From: DUOX01 sp050944015
GTDB lineage: Bacteria; Bacillota; Clostridia; Oscillospirales; Oscillospiraceae
Reading direction: 5' to 3'
Assembly (NCBI GenBank): GCA_050944015.1
Contig: JBMNQG010000002.1
Span: 19,845 to 83,844 of the forward strand
Length of the DNA: 64,000 bases
The position numbers and the translations under genes are program-made. Positions 49,302 to 58,750 of this stretch are shown piece after piece. The notes below the pieces were generated by a model. The model worked only from the letters and a program-made list of their open reading frames with translations. It was not told the DNA's origin and did no database searches. Each line of letters starts with the position of its first letter. Positions within the stretch are counted from its first letter, which is position 1.

Positions 49302-52264
49302 AGCCGAAGGATTTTCAAGAAGCGACGGCGCAGCGGATCGTCGAGATATTTGAAAAAGAGGGTCAGAACAGGGTTTTGCTTGCCGACGAAGTCGGTCTTG
49401 GCAAGACCATTGTGGCGCGCGCCGTCGTTGGCAAGGTGTCGAACTGGCATAGGAAGATGGGCGACAAGCATTTTAAAGTTGTTTATATCTGCTCCAACAT
49501 CAACATAGCCAACCAAAACTCAAAGAAGCTGGGTATCTGTGATGAGGACTGCCTAAGGGTATCGGAGAGCCGATTATCCATGCAACATTTGAAGATATAC
49601 CAAAATCAGGGCCGAGGCCACGGTTTTCAACAGCTCATCCCCCTCACGCCCGCAACATCCTTTTCGATGACCGGGGGCTGCGGAAACCAAGAGGAGCGGG
49701 CTTTGATGTTCGTTTTGCTATGCCGTCTGCCTGCGTTTCAAGGATTATCCGGGTTTTCGGACTTCATGCGTTATTATGAACTCAAGAATTGGGATTACTA
49801 TGTCAACTTGTATGAAGGACAAGCTGTATCCTGCGATGAAAACGGAAGCGGATACTTCTCCAAAATGACGGCGGCTCTTAATGATGCAATCACAAGCGAC
49901 ATGATCCGTGAAATACAGGCTATTTGCAGAAAAACCGCCACGGAAGATAAGTGGAGAAGCCGTGACATCATCAATTCGCTTCGCCGGATATTTGCTCAGA
50001 TCAGCCTTGATGAGTTAGAGCCAGACCTTGTAATCATGGACGAGTTCCAACGTTTCAGGGATTTGATAGCACCGGCTGATGACGAAACGGGTATGCTCTC
50101 CAAGAAGTTTTTGCATGACAGCGCCACGAAGGTTCTGCTTTTGTCGGCGACCCCTTACAAACCGTACTCGACGCTTGAAGAAATCAGCCAGAATGAATCT
50201 TTTGACCACTATCGGGAGTTCATGCAAGTGATGGACTTCCTCCTGTATGATGCTCGGAAAAACGCCGAGTTTAAGAGTGTGTGGCGGGACTTTTCTCATT
50301 CCCTGTCAGAGTTAAGCACAGATAGGCTTACCGTCCTGTATGCGAACAAGGCAAATGCGGAAAACGCTTTGTATGGCAGCATTTGCCGAACAGAGCGGTT
50401 CAGAATGGGCCTTATTGACGCAACAAAAGCTGCGGATATTGAGGTTAGCAGGAACGATATACTCTCCTTTGCCGAGATGCAAAAGTTCTTGAATGAATAC
50501 AATATAGGCAATGTGCCAGTTGACTATGTAAAGTCGGCGCCATACCTCTTGTCATTCATGGAGAGCTACAAGCTGAAGGAAAATATCGTGAAGCAGTATA
50601 AGGCAAGCCCTAACGCTTTATTGTTGAAGCGTTACAAGACCATGCTGCTAATAAAAAGCGACTTGAATGTTTATAAGAAAGTGGACTCCGGCAACGCGCG
50701 GCTCCAATGCTTGATGGATACCGTGTTTGACAGCGGAAAGTCTGGCATGGAGAAATTGCTTTGGTTGCCGCCGAGCAAGCCGTATTACAAGACCGCCGGG
50801 GCGTTTTCAAAGAGCAGTAATCTCTCAAAGGTGCTTGTGTTTTCAAGCTGGGAGATGGTCCCCCGCATGATCGCCTGTATGCTTTCCTATGAAACTGAAC
50901 GGCTGAATTGCGTAAAGATCAATGAGAACAAAGAGAATAAGCCCAAGCGTTATTTTGCTGCCGACAATTCCGAAACCGACGGTAAGCGCAAGCGCCGTGC
51001 GGTTGTCATGCGTTTGCGGGAGTATGCGGAGAAAGTGGTGTCGTACCCATGCAAGAAGTTGAGCGAGCTTTATAATCCTCTTGAATATCTTGGGCAAACT
51101 CTGGACGCTGTTCAAAAAGACGTCGCTAAAAAGGTGCAAATTCTGATCCAACAACTCAAAACCAAGCATGGGCTTTCCGAGGGGCGCGGAAGTGCAAAGG
51201 ACTATTTTAATATTATGTACCATCTGTTTGACGGTTTTGTGGGCGAAATGCCGTCCGTCATACCGCATAATGCGGAGGCTGTTTTTACAAACATAGCGAT
51301 TGCTTCCCCCGCCGTATGCGCCTATCGCCTGTTCAGAAACTATGAGCAGGCCGATACATTAGCGGAGAACTTTGTGTCACTCTTTAACAAAACAGAGTCG
51401 ATGGACGTTTTGGATGCTCTTAACGTGCAGAGCAAGAAAAACGATGAGTTTTACTATGAGGATGTCCTTCGTTATTGCGCAGAGGGCAATCTGCAAGCCG
51501 TTCTTGACGAGTGGGCTTATGTCTTGGGCGAGAAGGGCGACGCCCTGTTAGAGTCCATGCAAGGCTCATTTCTTGGCACAGCATCGGTTCAGGTGGATAC
51601 CTACGAATCGTTCTCCGGGCAGTCCGCAAAGCCGCGCATGAGAAATCACTTCGCCGTGGGCTACTTTAACGCGCGATTAGATGACAAAAATGTTCAGCGG
51701 ACAGAAAATATCCGTTTGGCTTTCAACTCACCGTTCAGGCCCTTTGTTCTTGCGACCACATCCATCGGACAGGAGGGCTTGGACTTCCATCTGTACTGCC
51801 GGAAAATATGCCATTGGAACTTGCCCTCAAACCCTGTTGATTTGGAGCAGCGAGAGGGGCGTATTAACCGCTATCTGTGCCTTGCGATACGCCAAAGCAT
51901 CGCGCAGAAGTATGGTAACATAGATTTCCATGTCGATATATGGGACGAGATGTTTGACAAGGCAAGCGAGATCGAAAAGCAAGACCTTTCCGACTTAGTA
52001 CCCTTTTGGTGTCTGCCTGATGATGGAAGTACCACGGTGAAGATCGAACGAATCGTGCCGATGTATCCACTCAGTAAGGATCGGCTTGTGTACGAACGCT
52101 TGGTAAAGGTGTTGACGCTTTACCGCTTGACATTGGGACAACCGCGCCAAGAGGAGCTTCTCGACATGATTAACGCCTCCGAACTGGAAGATAAGGCTCT
52201 CGATAAGCTGTTCATCAATCTAAGTCCGTATTTCAGAAACGGGCAAACTTGCTCTGATCGATGA
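49298..52264 (+). CDS. SNF2-like superfamily 2 helicase
   Basis: 988 aa. Walker A LADEVGLGKT (residues 29-38), Walker B VIMDEFQRF (DEFQ 248-251), LLLSATPYK (motif III), and C-terminal ATTSIGQEGLDFHLYC (motif V) and NPVDLEQREGRINRY (motif VI). The arrangement is like RapA/SNF2 or DISARM-type helicases, with a large insertion between motifs III and V. It most likely moves on DNA and guides the PLD nuclease. It is the last gene of the coupled operon; the uracil-glycosylase-like gene follows after 67 bp. Confidence 0.88.
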   Translation: MKPKDFQEATAQRIVEIFEKEGQNRVLLADEVGLGKTIVARAVVGKVSNWHRKMGDKHFKVVYICSNINIANQNSKKLGICDEDCLRVSESRLSMQHLKIYQNQGRGHGFQQLIPLTPATSFSMTGGCGNQEERALMFVLLCRLPAFQGLSGFSDFMRYYELKNWDYYVNLYEGQAVSCDENGSGYFSKMTAALNDAITSDMIREIQAICRKTATEDKWRSRDIINSLRRIFAQISLDELEPDLVIMDEFQRFRDLIAPADDETGMLSKKFLHDSATKVLLLSATPYKPYSTLEEISQNESFDHYREFMQVMDFLLYDARKNAEFKSVWRDFSHSLSELSTDRLTVLYANKANAENALYGSICRTERFRMGLIDATKAADIEVSRNDILSFAEMQKFLNEYNIGNVPVDYVKSAPYLLSFMESYKLKENIVKQYKASPNALLLKRYKTMLLIKSDLNVYKKVDSGNARLQCLMDTVFDSGKSGMEKLLWLPPSKPYYKTAGAFSKSSNLSKVLVFSSWEMVPRMIACMLSYETERLNCVKINENKENKPKRYFAADNSETDGKRKRRAVVMRLREYAEKVVSYPCKKLSELYNPLEYLGQTLDAVQKDVAKKVQILIQQLKTKHGLSEGRGSAKDYFNIMYHLFDGFVGEMPSVIPHNAEAVFTNIAIASPAVCAYRLFRNYEQADTLAENFVSLFNKTESMDVLDALNVQSKKNDEFYYEDVLRYCAEGNLQAVLDEWAYVLGEKGDALLESMQGSFLGTASVQVDTYESFSGQSAKPRMRNHFAVGYFNARLDDKNVQRTENIRLAFNSPFRPFVLATTSIGQEGLDFHLYCRKICHWNLPSNPVDLEQREGRINRYLCLAIRQSIAQKYGNIDFHVDIWDEMFDKASEIEKQDLSDLVPFWCLPDDGSTTVKIERIVPMYPLSKDRLVYERLVKVLTLYRLTLGQPRQEELLDMINASELEDKALDKLFINLSPYFRNGQTCSDR

Positions 52265-52331
52265 GCACGCTACTGCAAAAGTCGAATTAACGCCGCGCAA
52301 GTATTGCAAAAAATGTAAAGGAGAGACCAAC

Positions 52332-53111
52332 ATGCAGTCAGTAAACGAGAAAATAAAAGACCTGTTACTCAGCAATCGCGAGGCCCTATTACAGGCGGAT
52401 ATTTCAACACAGAAAACCCCAAACGGCATATGCTTTGACGGCATCGTCGATGAGGCAGTTTTCTATGCACAGCCTAAAAAGATCGTCTTCCTGCTCAAGG
52501 AGACAAACGGAAACGATGCCGGTGGGAAGGCCCGGGAAAGCTATAAGGACTGGGACTATCGCGGGTGGTTTCAGCACCAACAAGCAAATGACGAGCCCGG
52601 AGACGAAGAGAACAGCCGCACCTTTTATAAAAAAGCATTTACTAATCTCTGTATGTGGTTGGATGTTTTTTATGATGTCCTGACAGGCAAGCGCATCTCA
52701 TATGAAGAATATATGGCAAGCGGGCGGTTCGATACAGAAATACTGCGGAAAAATCTCAACAAAACAGCAATCGTCAACCTTAAAAAAACATGGGGCGGCG
52801 CCTCTACCGACTGGAAGGCTTTGAACAGCTATTTGCAGAGCGAAGCGGCTCTTGAGGTTTTGCGCAAAGAGAATGCCCACATAGGTCCGGATATTGTGAT
52901 TTGCGGCAGCGACCAAGTCTTCGATTTCGCAAAGGAGATTTTTGGCGGTGAGGCGCAAACACTCTCCTTGACCGGCAGCCGGAAAACAAACTATTTCCGA
53001 GTGGGCAACAGCATTTTCCTGGACTTTTATCATCCGTCTTGCCGCAAAAAGCGTAAAGATTTATATGACTACAGCGCGGAAATATTTAATGCGCTGCATA
53101 CGCTGCTTTAA
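52332..53111 (+). CDS. Uracil-DNA glycosylase-like protein
   Basis: 259 aa; AAAGGAGAGACC precedes the ATG. PKKIVFLLKETNGNDAG near residue 50, PDIVICGSDQVFDFAKEIFG near 190, and NSIFLDFYHPSCRKKR near 230 fit the outline of the UDG fold (substrate loop and HPS motif), but the usual catalytic GLNPG is absent. KTAIVNLKKTWGGASTDWK is a further block seen in this group. It may bind damaged or modified DNA or have lost activity. It probably joins the helicase operon. Confidence 0.62.
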   Translation: MQSVNEKIKDLLLSNREALLQADISTQKTPNGICFDGIVDEAVFYAQPKKIVFLLKETNGNDAGGKARESYKDWDYRGWFQHQQANDEPGDEENSRTFYKKAFTNLCMWLDVFYDVLTGKRISYEEYMASGRFDTEILRKNLNKTAIVNLKKTWGGASTDWKALNSYLQSEAALEVLRKENAHIGPDIVICGSDQVFDFAKEIFGGEAQTLSLTGSRKTNYFRVGNSIFLDFYHPSCRKKRKDLYDYSAEIFNALHTLL

Positions 53112-53128
53112 AAAACGGAGGGACACAT

Positions 53129-53338
53129 ATGCTCGGAGCAATTATCGGCGACATTGTAGGGTCGCGGTTTGAGTTTAACAATCACAGAGGCAAGGACTTT
53201 GAGATGTTCGGCGAGGGTTGCTTTGCTACCGATGACAGCATTATGAGCAACGCATATCCTTCCAACTGGTCTGAACTGCTGGCCCTTTTCGGAATCGACC
53301 ATGAGGAAAGCGAGGATAATGATGAATCCTCAAATTGA
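53129..53338 (+). pseudogene. Truncated ADP-ribosylglycohydrolase
   Basis: Residues 1-39, MLGAIIGDIVGSRFEFNNHR and CFATDDSIM, are the start of an ADP-ribosylglycohydrolase (metal-binding DD). After this the sequence jumps to unrelated SNAYPSNWSELLALFG and stops at 69 aa; the family is normally 250-300 aa. GGAGGG precedes the ATG, so the stub may still be translated. A further short frame, MMNPQIEFDGDVLKK, follows at about 53319. Confidence 0.7.
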
Positions 53339-53387
53339 GTTTGATGGGGATGTTCTGAAAAAGCCTTCAAGAAAGGACTAAGATAAT

Positions 53388-53912
53388 ATGCGGCTGTTTA
53401 TTGCGATAAACTTCAATACCGAAACACGCTCACGCTTGCTTTCCCTGCGTGATGAACTGCGCGCCCGCTTGGAGCGCGGGAGATTCTCCGCGCCAGAGAA
53501 TCTCCACCTGACGCTTGCTTTCCTCGGCGAGTGCGACGCAAAGCAGACCGCCACTGTGAAGGCCGCAATGGATGCAGTCAGCTTTAGACCTCTCCTCCTA
53601 AGCGTTGGGTGTGTCGGGCGGTTCAAGCGTGATGGGGGCGATGTTTGGTGGGCCGGCGTGAGCGAGAGCAAGCCTCTATCGGATTTACAGCGTGGGTTGA
53701 CAGACAAGCTGATTGCATCAGGATTCACGCTTGAAAAACGCAAATACAGTCCACATATTACGCTTGGCAGAGAAGTTGTTACAGACACTTCTCCGTGGGT
53801 ATTTGAAGCGTTTGGAGAAACTGTCGGCAAGATTGAACTGATGAAGTCGGAACAAATTGACGGGAAGCTGACTTATACGCCAATATACGAGAAACGGAGT
53901 ACAAGGCAATGA
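53388..53912 (+). CDS. thpR: 2H phosphoesterase (RNA 2',3'-cyclic phosphodiesterase, ThpR/LigT)
   Basis: 174 aa. The two HxT motifs are HLTLAFLGE (H40) and HITLGREV (near residue 128). N-terminal MRLFIAINFNTETRSRLLSL is typical. The family opens 2',3'-cyclic phosphates on RNA and related nucleotides; in a defence setting, cleavage of cyclic oligonucleotide signals is possible but not shown. AAAGGACT precedes the start, and the stop overlaps the start of the 794-aa gene by 4 nt (ATGA), so these two proteins are coupled. Confidence 0.88.
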   Translation: MRLFIAINFNTETRSRLLSLRDELRARLERGRFSAPENLHLTLAFLGECDAKQTATVKAAMDAVSFRPLLLSVGCVGRFKRDGGDVWWAGVSESKPLSDLQRGLTDKLIASGFTLEKRKYSPHITLGREVVTDTSPWVFEAFGETVGKIELMKSEQIDGKLTYTPIYEKRSTRQ

Positions 53913-56293
53913 CAGAGACCATTATAGATATCCAAATCGAAATCATGCCATGTGACAATCTGGCAAAACCTGCTGCGTATGACTTGGACAGGATAATCTT
54001 TGACTTGGATAGCAAAATAGATTTATTGTCGAGCCAAGCGGATAAACTCGACTACCTGGTTTCTATCGGCAGTGGAGTGCTTTGCGGTTTGCTTGATATT
54101 CTGTGGGTTGGCGATTTCAATTTGGAGCGGGGTCGTGGTATTGCAAGTGATAAAATAGATGTTTTGGTCACAAAAACCGCAAAGTTGCTCGGTTGCAAGG
54201 ACGATGATTTAGAAGGAGCCGTCAAATTCCTTGAAAAGAAATTCCCCATTCCGAGTGATGGCAACACGCCGGACTTTGGCGGTGGCTTGCAGCACCATCT
54301 CCGTGATTTCGCTCACCACCCTACTATTGTCGGACTGATATTTTCGCTCCTTACGCAGTTCACTTACAAGTCCTACGGGACTGATGTCAACGGCGTTTTT
54401 ATGATTGTGGACGTACCGGAGGTAAGCAAAGCCTTCATTGGAAACGACGTGCCTTCAAAAATACTCTTCGGTACGATTACTTGGTTCTTTCACCTTGTAA
54501 GCGATGTGGCAGGTTCAAGCGGTTCTGCTGGCAAGAGCGGCGGCACCGGAATACCCGGACCCCTGCTTGCTTTGGCAAAAGAACTGTCCGCGCTTCCGAT
54601 TTTTAAGAACATAAATGTCGGCAACAATTCACTATCCGTTTTTTTATCAAAACTCTTTAACGGCACTTTGCTCGCAAAGCATGACGAATCCGGCAAGATT
54701 ATCAGAAATACCGTGCTGAAGTTTGATTTACGAGGCGAACTCGGCGTTGGCATCGAACTTGGGCGGCAGGCGATTCCTGTTGTCGCAAATGAATGCATCG
54801 TGAGAAGTTTCTATTTCATTTGCCGTCTTGCAATGGAAATACGAGAAAACGATATTCGTTCGCTTTCCGATATAAGCCAGATTGACTGGAGCAAAGTTAA
54901 GCCGCTGAACAATCCCACAATTGCCCGAATGCTTACAATTGCGACTGGCGTCTTTACAACTGTAGATGTAGGCGAGGCAATTATCACTCAAAAATACTGG
55001 GTGTCTATCAATTACGTTGGTGTCGGGCGTTTCGCCGTTGCCATCGGAGAAGATGTTGCTTGGTGTTTGAAAGCGCGGAACGTCAAGAAAATCAAGCAGA
55101 TGTATGAAAAAATTGAACACTTCGCATTCAGGCAAATAGATGAAAACATCTATGAAAGGATAGGCGCCGATATGAATATTGATAAACTCGGCTTAACCAT
55201 CGAACAGACAGAGCTTCTGTATAATCTCCAATACTACAAAACTCTGAATGACATACAGGCCACAAAATTGCTCATTAACAATGACGGCATAAAACGCCTG
55301 AAACAGGACTGGCTTGACGAGTGGAAAGAGTACATCTCAAAGGGATTTTCAAGTTTCCTGCAAATTGAGGGTGTTGAACTCCACTGGCACACGGAGCAAG
55401 AGCTGCTACAGAAAATAGCGGAAAACGAGCCGCAGAACACTTGGTTTCGTTTGGTTCTGCTTGAAGCGATGCTCTTCGAGCCGTATTATCCGTTAGGTCT
55501 TGAAAAAGACAAAAAAGGCAATGATGTACCGAGCAGAAAATACAAAGATCTTCAAAATGTCATTAGCGGGTATAAGAAAGGTAGCGGCGACGATTACATT
55601 GATTCGTTTTTCGTCGGGGACTACTATACGAAGGGCTACATAAAGAGACTTCGAAAGTGCTATGCCAAAGTTCTGCGCGAGATAAATGAAGTTCTAAAAA
55701 CCGTTACTACCTCTTTGACAATCACGGCGGTAATAGCGATTGCCACTGTCGCGACAGCGGGTGCGTTTGCTCCTGCAATTGCAATTGCGTTGGTAGGTTC
55801 GAATTTTGCTGGGCTTAGCGGAGCCGCCTTAACAAGCGCTTGTCTTGCCTATCTTGGCGGCGGTGCAATTGCTATCGGTGGTGCCGGAATGGCTGGTGGC
55901 ACGATAGCTATTGTTGGCGGAGGCGCGGTTTTGGGACTCGGTGTTGGTGCTGGTGTCGGCGGTGCTGTCGGTGCTGTTGGCTCGCTTGGAAAGCAAAACA
56001 CCATTTTACAATCCGCAAAGCTCCTTGTTTCAGTCAGAGAAATATTCCTCAATGACGAACACGACACCGTGTATTCAAACAGCGTATATGAGAAGTATGT
56101 GCAGAACATTATGGATATCGAAAAAGGTGTGGTCGAATTGAAACTTCAAGCAGATGTGGCGAGTGGCAAAGAAAAGAAAGGACTCAAGGGTAGGATAAAG
56201 AAAGCCGAAGAGTCTGTCCAGGCTATGAAAATCGCAAGGAAGAACTTGAGAAAATTCATGAGTTCATTTGAAGTTGGATTGTCCCAAGAATGA
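53909..56293 (+). CDS. Large protein with a glycine-rich hydrophobic segment, unknown
   Basis: 794 aa, not recognised. Residues 1-600 look soluble and mixed alpha/beta, with AGSSGSAGKSGGTGIPGP as a flexible loop. Residues about 600-695 form a striking run of alternating hydrophobic and Gly/Ala residues (TITAVIAIATVATAGAFAPA, then several GGxxxGG-like steps and GVGAGVGGAVGAVG), like glycine zippers that pack in membranes. The C-terminal ~95 residues are charged and helical. It could be a membrane-acting effector held in check until triggered; this is inference. Coupled to the upstream 2H phosphoesterase. Confidence 0.7.
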   Translation: MTETIIDIQIEIMPCDNLAKPAAYDLDRIIFDLDSKIDLLSSQADKLDYLVSIGSGVLCGLLDILWVGDFNLERGRGIASDKIDVLVTKTAKLLGCKDDDLEGAVKFLEKKFPIPSDGNTPDFGGGLQHHLRDFAHHPTIVGLIFSLLTQFTYKSYGTDVNGVFMIVDVPEVSKAFIGNDVPSKILFGTITWFFHLVSDVAGSSGSAGKSGGTGIPGPLLALAKELSALPIFKNINVGNNSLSVFLSKLFNGTLLAKHDESGKIIRNTVLKFDLRGELGVGIELGRQAIPVVANECIVRSFYFICRLAMEIRENDIRSLSDISQIDWSKVKPLNNPTIARMLTIATGVFTTVDVGEAIITQKYWVSINYVGVGRFAVAIGEDVAWCLKARNVKKIKQMYEKIEHFAFRQIDENIYERIGADMNIDKLGLTIEQTELLYNLQYYKTLNDIQATKLLINNDGIKRLKQDWLDEWKEYISKGFSSFLQIEGVELHWHTEQELLQKIAENEPQNTWFRLVLLEAMLFEPYYPLGLEKDKKGNDVPSRKYKDLQNVISGYKKGSGDDYIDSFFVGDYYTKGYIKRLRKCYAKVLREINEVLKTVTTSLTITAVIAIATVATAGAFAPAIAIALVGSNFAGLSGAALTSACLAYLGGGAIAIGGAGMAGGTIAIVGGGAVLGLGVGAGVGGAVGAVGSLGKQNTILQSAKLLVSVREIFLNDEHDTVYSNSVYEKYVQNIMDIEKGVVELKLQADVASGKEKKGLKGRIKKAEESVQAMKIARKNLRKFMSSFEVGLSQE

Positions 56294-56513
56294 AATATAG
56301 TGTAGAATCCTGAGTTGCCTGTGGTCGCCTGCACGGAATTAGGAAATTGGAAATGTGCAAGTTTCAATGCAAGTTTAATTTGAACCCCTGTGTTCATTTC
56401 AGAAATTAGCGTTATCCTTTATCAGCATTGTTTTGGTGAGGCATCGTCAGCCTGCAAATTTAATTTATGTTGAGTTGCTGAATCCTTTTGAAATTGAAAG
56501 AGAGGGTTGTCTG

Positions 56514-57554
56514 ATGAAGATTGAAATGGGAGAATCCCTTATTATGTCGTGGCTTCGACATGTCAAGGAGTGCCAGATCGTTCAGACGAACTGGAAAGCA
56601 TCGTCAAGATGGGAGCTCAAAAACAAAGAAACCCTTGCCGCTCTTTTGAAATACTCTGATGAATTGTTCAAGAACAAGTACGGCTATGACATTTACAAGG
56701 GCAACAGCGGCATAGAACAGATACTTGCGCAAGCCGAGATAGATGTGCTTGGCTTGTCCTTTGGCGATGGGGACACACCTATATATGCCATTGATGTTGC
56801 CTTTCATGAAGCGGGGCTTAACTACGGATCAAAAAACGAAACCATTTCAAGGGTGGTCAAGAAATGTATTCGGGCGGCGATGTGTATTCATGGGTACTTT
56901 GGATATACAAATGGCTCTATCGTTTTTGCTTCGCCGAAAGTCAACCCTGCTATCGCTTCTCCAATTTTAGAGAGTATAGATGACATCAGCACCGTGTTCG
57001 ATAAGGTCGGGCTTGCATACAACACACGGATTATCGCAAACGGCGATTTTAGCGAGAGCATCTTGCAGCCTGTTTTGAATACGATGGGCGAGGTCGCCGA
57101 TACATCAGAATTGTTCATGCGGAGCTTGCAGATGTACAATCTATTTGCAGATAAAAAGCCGAAATCTGCTGCCGGAACCTCAAAGGCCAAGCCTATAAAA
57201 ATCAGCAGGGAGCTTGAGAGCATAGACTACGAAGGGCTTGATGGGCTGAAAGAAATGAAAATCGGGGTCATCGTGCGGACGGTATTACGTAAGATGTTGG
57301 AAGATGGTGTTATTGCATCAGATGAAGTTGAGCTTATGCAGACAAGAGAGTATTCAAAAGAAATCTTTGATATTCAATATCCTCTGCTTGTAAAAGCGGA
57401 TGAAACCAACGGCGAAAGTCCCAAAAGGTATTATTCTACGCCGGTGGTGGTAAGGGGCGTTCGTTACTTCGTTTGCTCCGAATGGTTTGAGGTCGCCGCT
57501 AATAATGACAGACCGCATCTGATAAAATGGCTGGCACTTCATACAGGAGGTTGA
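56514..57554 (+). CDS. Unknown protein, possible PD-(D/E)XK-like fold
   Basis: 346 aa from ATG 56514 (GAGAGGG upstream; the ATG at 56433 is poorly placed). AEIDVLGLSFGDG followed by PIYAIDVAFHEAGL resembles the beta-strands that carry acidic residues in PD-(D/E)XK proteins, but no lysine is in place. GYFGYTNGSIVFASPKVNPA and RYFVCSEWFEVAANNDRP are other blocks. The region 56294-56513 before it is AT-rich and empty, probably holding a promoter. It ends 4 bp before the second copy of the duplicated small gene. Confidence 0.62.
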   Translation: MKIEMGESLIMSWLRHVKECQIVQTNWKASSRWELKNKETLAALLKYSDELFKNKYGYDIYKGNSGIEQILAQAEIDVLGLSFGDGDTPIYAIDVAFHEAGLNYGSKNETISRVVKKCIRAAMCIHGYFGYTNGSIVFASPKVNPAIASPILESIDDISTVFDKVGLAYNTRIIANGDFSESILQPVLNTMGEVADTSELFMRSLQMYNLFADKKPKSAAGTSKAKPIKISRELESIDYEGLDGLKEMKIGVIVRTVLRKMLEDGVIASDEVELMQTREYSKEIFDIQYPLLVKADETNGESPKRYYSTPVVVRGVRYFVCSEWFEVAANNDRPHLIKWLALHTGG

Positions 57555-57558
57555 TGCT

Positions 57559-57750
57559 ATGGAAACATGCACACATGAAGAACTGGCGGAAGCCCTCCAC
57601 GCCATTAACTCGACCATCGGCAAGTGCGAAAAGGTGCTGCCTAAGCTACGCAAGGGAACTTCACAGCACACGCTGACGGTGCGGCGCATTCAGGCGCTGC
57701 GTATTTCGTCCGAACTGATCGCACGGGAGTTGGAGAGATGTGATGAGTGA
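57559..57750 (+). CDS. Small helical protein, copy 2 of a duplicated gene
   Basis: 63 aa; ACAGGAGGTTGATGCT precedes the ATG. METCTHEELAEALHAINSTI differs from copy 1, but HTLTVRRIQALRISSELI is identical and the DNA of that half differs at only a few bases from 43818-44003. It marks the right edge of the island. The next 80 bp contain no convincing frame. Confidence 0.72.
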   Translation: METCTHEELAEALHAINSTIGKCEKVLPKLRKGTSQHTLTVRRIQALRISSELIARELERCDE

Positions 57751-57830
57751 GCCTTGTGAAATCGCCGTGCTGCGCTTTTTCGAAGGCAAACCAAAGGAAC
57801 CGGCGCTTATCTGGTGATGGAGGAATGAAA

Positions 57831-58664
57831 ATGTTTGAGAATTGGTATACTTTGACGGAAGTTTTTGAGGCATTAGATGGCAATACTTCAAATGGCCTTT
57901 ATGCGGTTAAGCTTAAAAATAAGAATGCTTTCAGTTCATATAATCCTGAGCTTCATAACGAATATGTCTTACGCGGACAACCTGATATAATTTATGTCGG
58001 GAAAGCCTGCCGACGTGGCGGCATCCGGGCACGTTTGAGGAATGAACTTTTGCAAATGGGCAAGGGGACATTTTTCCGTTCTGTCGGCGCAGTTTTGAAC
58101 TTCAATCCTGAACCGGTAGCTGCGAATCCAGTAAATTACACCTTTGCTGAGCAGAAAAAGGGTGCCATTATCGCATTTATGGAAGAAAATTTTTTAGTTT
58201 CATACGAAATTATTGAAAGCCAAGATGAAATAATTGCGAAGGAGAAAAGACTTATACATATTGAATTAAGACCTATCTTTAACCTTCAAAACAACCCCGA
58301 ATTATCTCCAGCTGTTAAGATAGAAAGAGCACGGTGTATAAGATTTGCCAGAGGCCAAGAGCAGGTCAATGGTTTTCAGAATCATGCTGACGATTTCATC
58401 TGTCCTCAACCAATGCGATGGAATGACATATATCATGATTTATGTGCCGCTTATGAAAACAAAACAGGTGAAAACTTGCCCTCAAATGTTGTCGATATCC
58501 GAGAAGCCGGAGGGCCGCCAACACCTTTAATTCTTAATGGCTGGGTGTTTACCGGAGATAGCGAGAAGCGCCAACGCTGGCTTGAGACAGTGGATTGGGC
58601 GAAAAAATATGATCTTTTACAGCTTCTAACCGTTGAAGAAAAGGATAAATACCTCGGCTCTTGA
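57831..58664 (+). CDS. GIY-YIG nuclease-fold protein
   Basis: 277 aa from ATG 57831; GGAGG lies 7 bases upstream, too close for ATG 57825. N-terminal GLYAVKLKNKNAFSS, then PDIIYVGKACRRGGIRARL is the GIY-YIG core with the arginine helix; KEKRLIHIELRPIFNLQNNP supplies the glutamate/asparagine end. The C-terminal ~110 residues are unassigned. It is clearly AT-richer than the recombinase genes next to it. The third GIY-YIG protein of the element; possible restriction or homing nuclease. The 86 bp to the next stop are non-coding. Confidence 0.75.
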   Translation: MFENWYTLTEVFEALDGNTSNGLYAVKLKNKNAFSSYNPELHNEYVLRGQPDIIYVGKACRRGGIRARLRNELLQMGKGTFFRSVGAVLNFNPEPVAANPVNYTFAEQKKGAIIAFMEENFLVSYEIIESQDEIIAKEKRLIHIELRPIFNLQNNPELSPAVKIERARCIRFARGQEQVNGFQNHADDFICPQPMRWNDIYHDLCAAYENKTGENLPSNVVDIREAGGPPTPLILNGWVFTGDSEKRQRWLETVDWAKKYDLLQLLTVEEKDKYLGS

Positions 58665-58750
58665 TTTTAACTAAAGCATTTTGTTTGCGATCAATTCCCG
58701 TTACAACCTCTCCGGCGCGGCTTAAGCCATAACAGAGGCTTTTGCTGTCA

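Noticed and set aside
38013..52264. A complete DISARM system (methylase, DUF1998, PLD, helicase)
   Set aside because: The parts are in two opposite, separate clusters; the DUF1998 gene is broken and the helicase and PLD genes differ in size and layout from drmA and drmC. A relation is possible but not shown.
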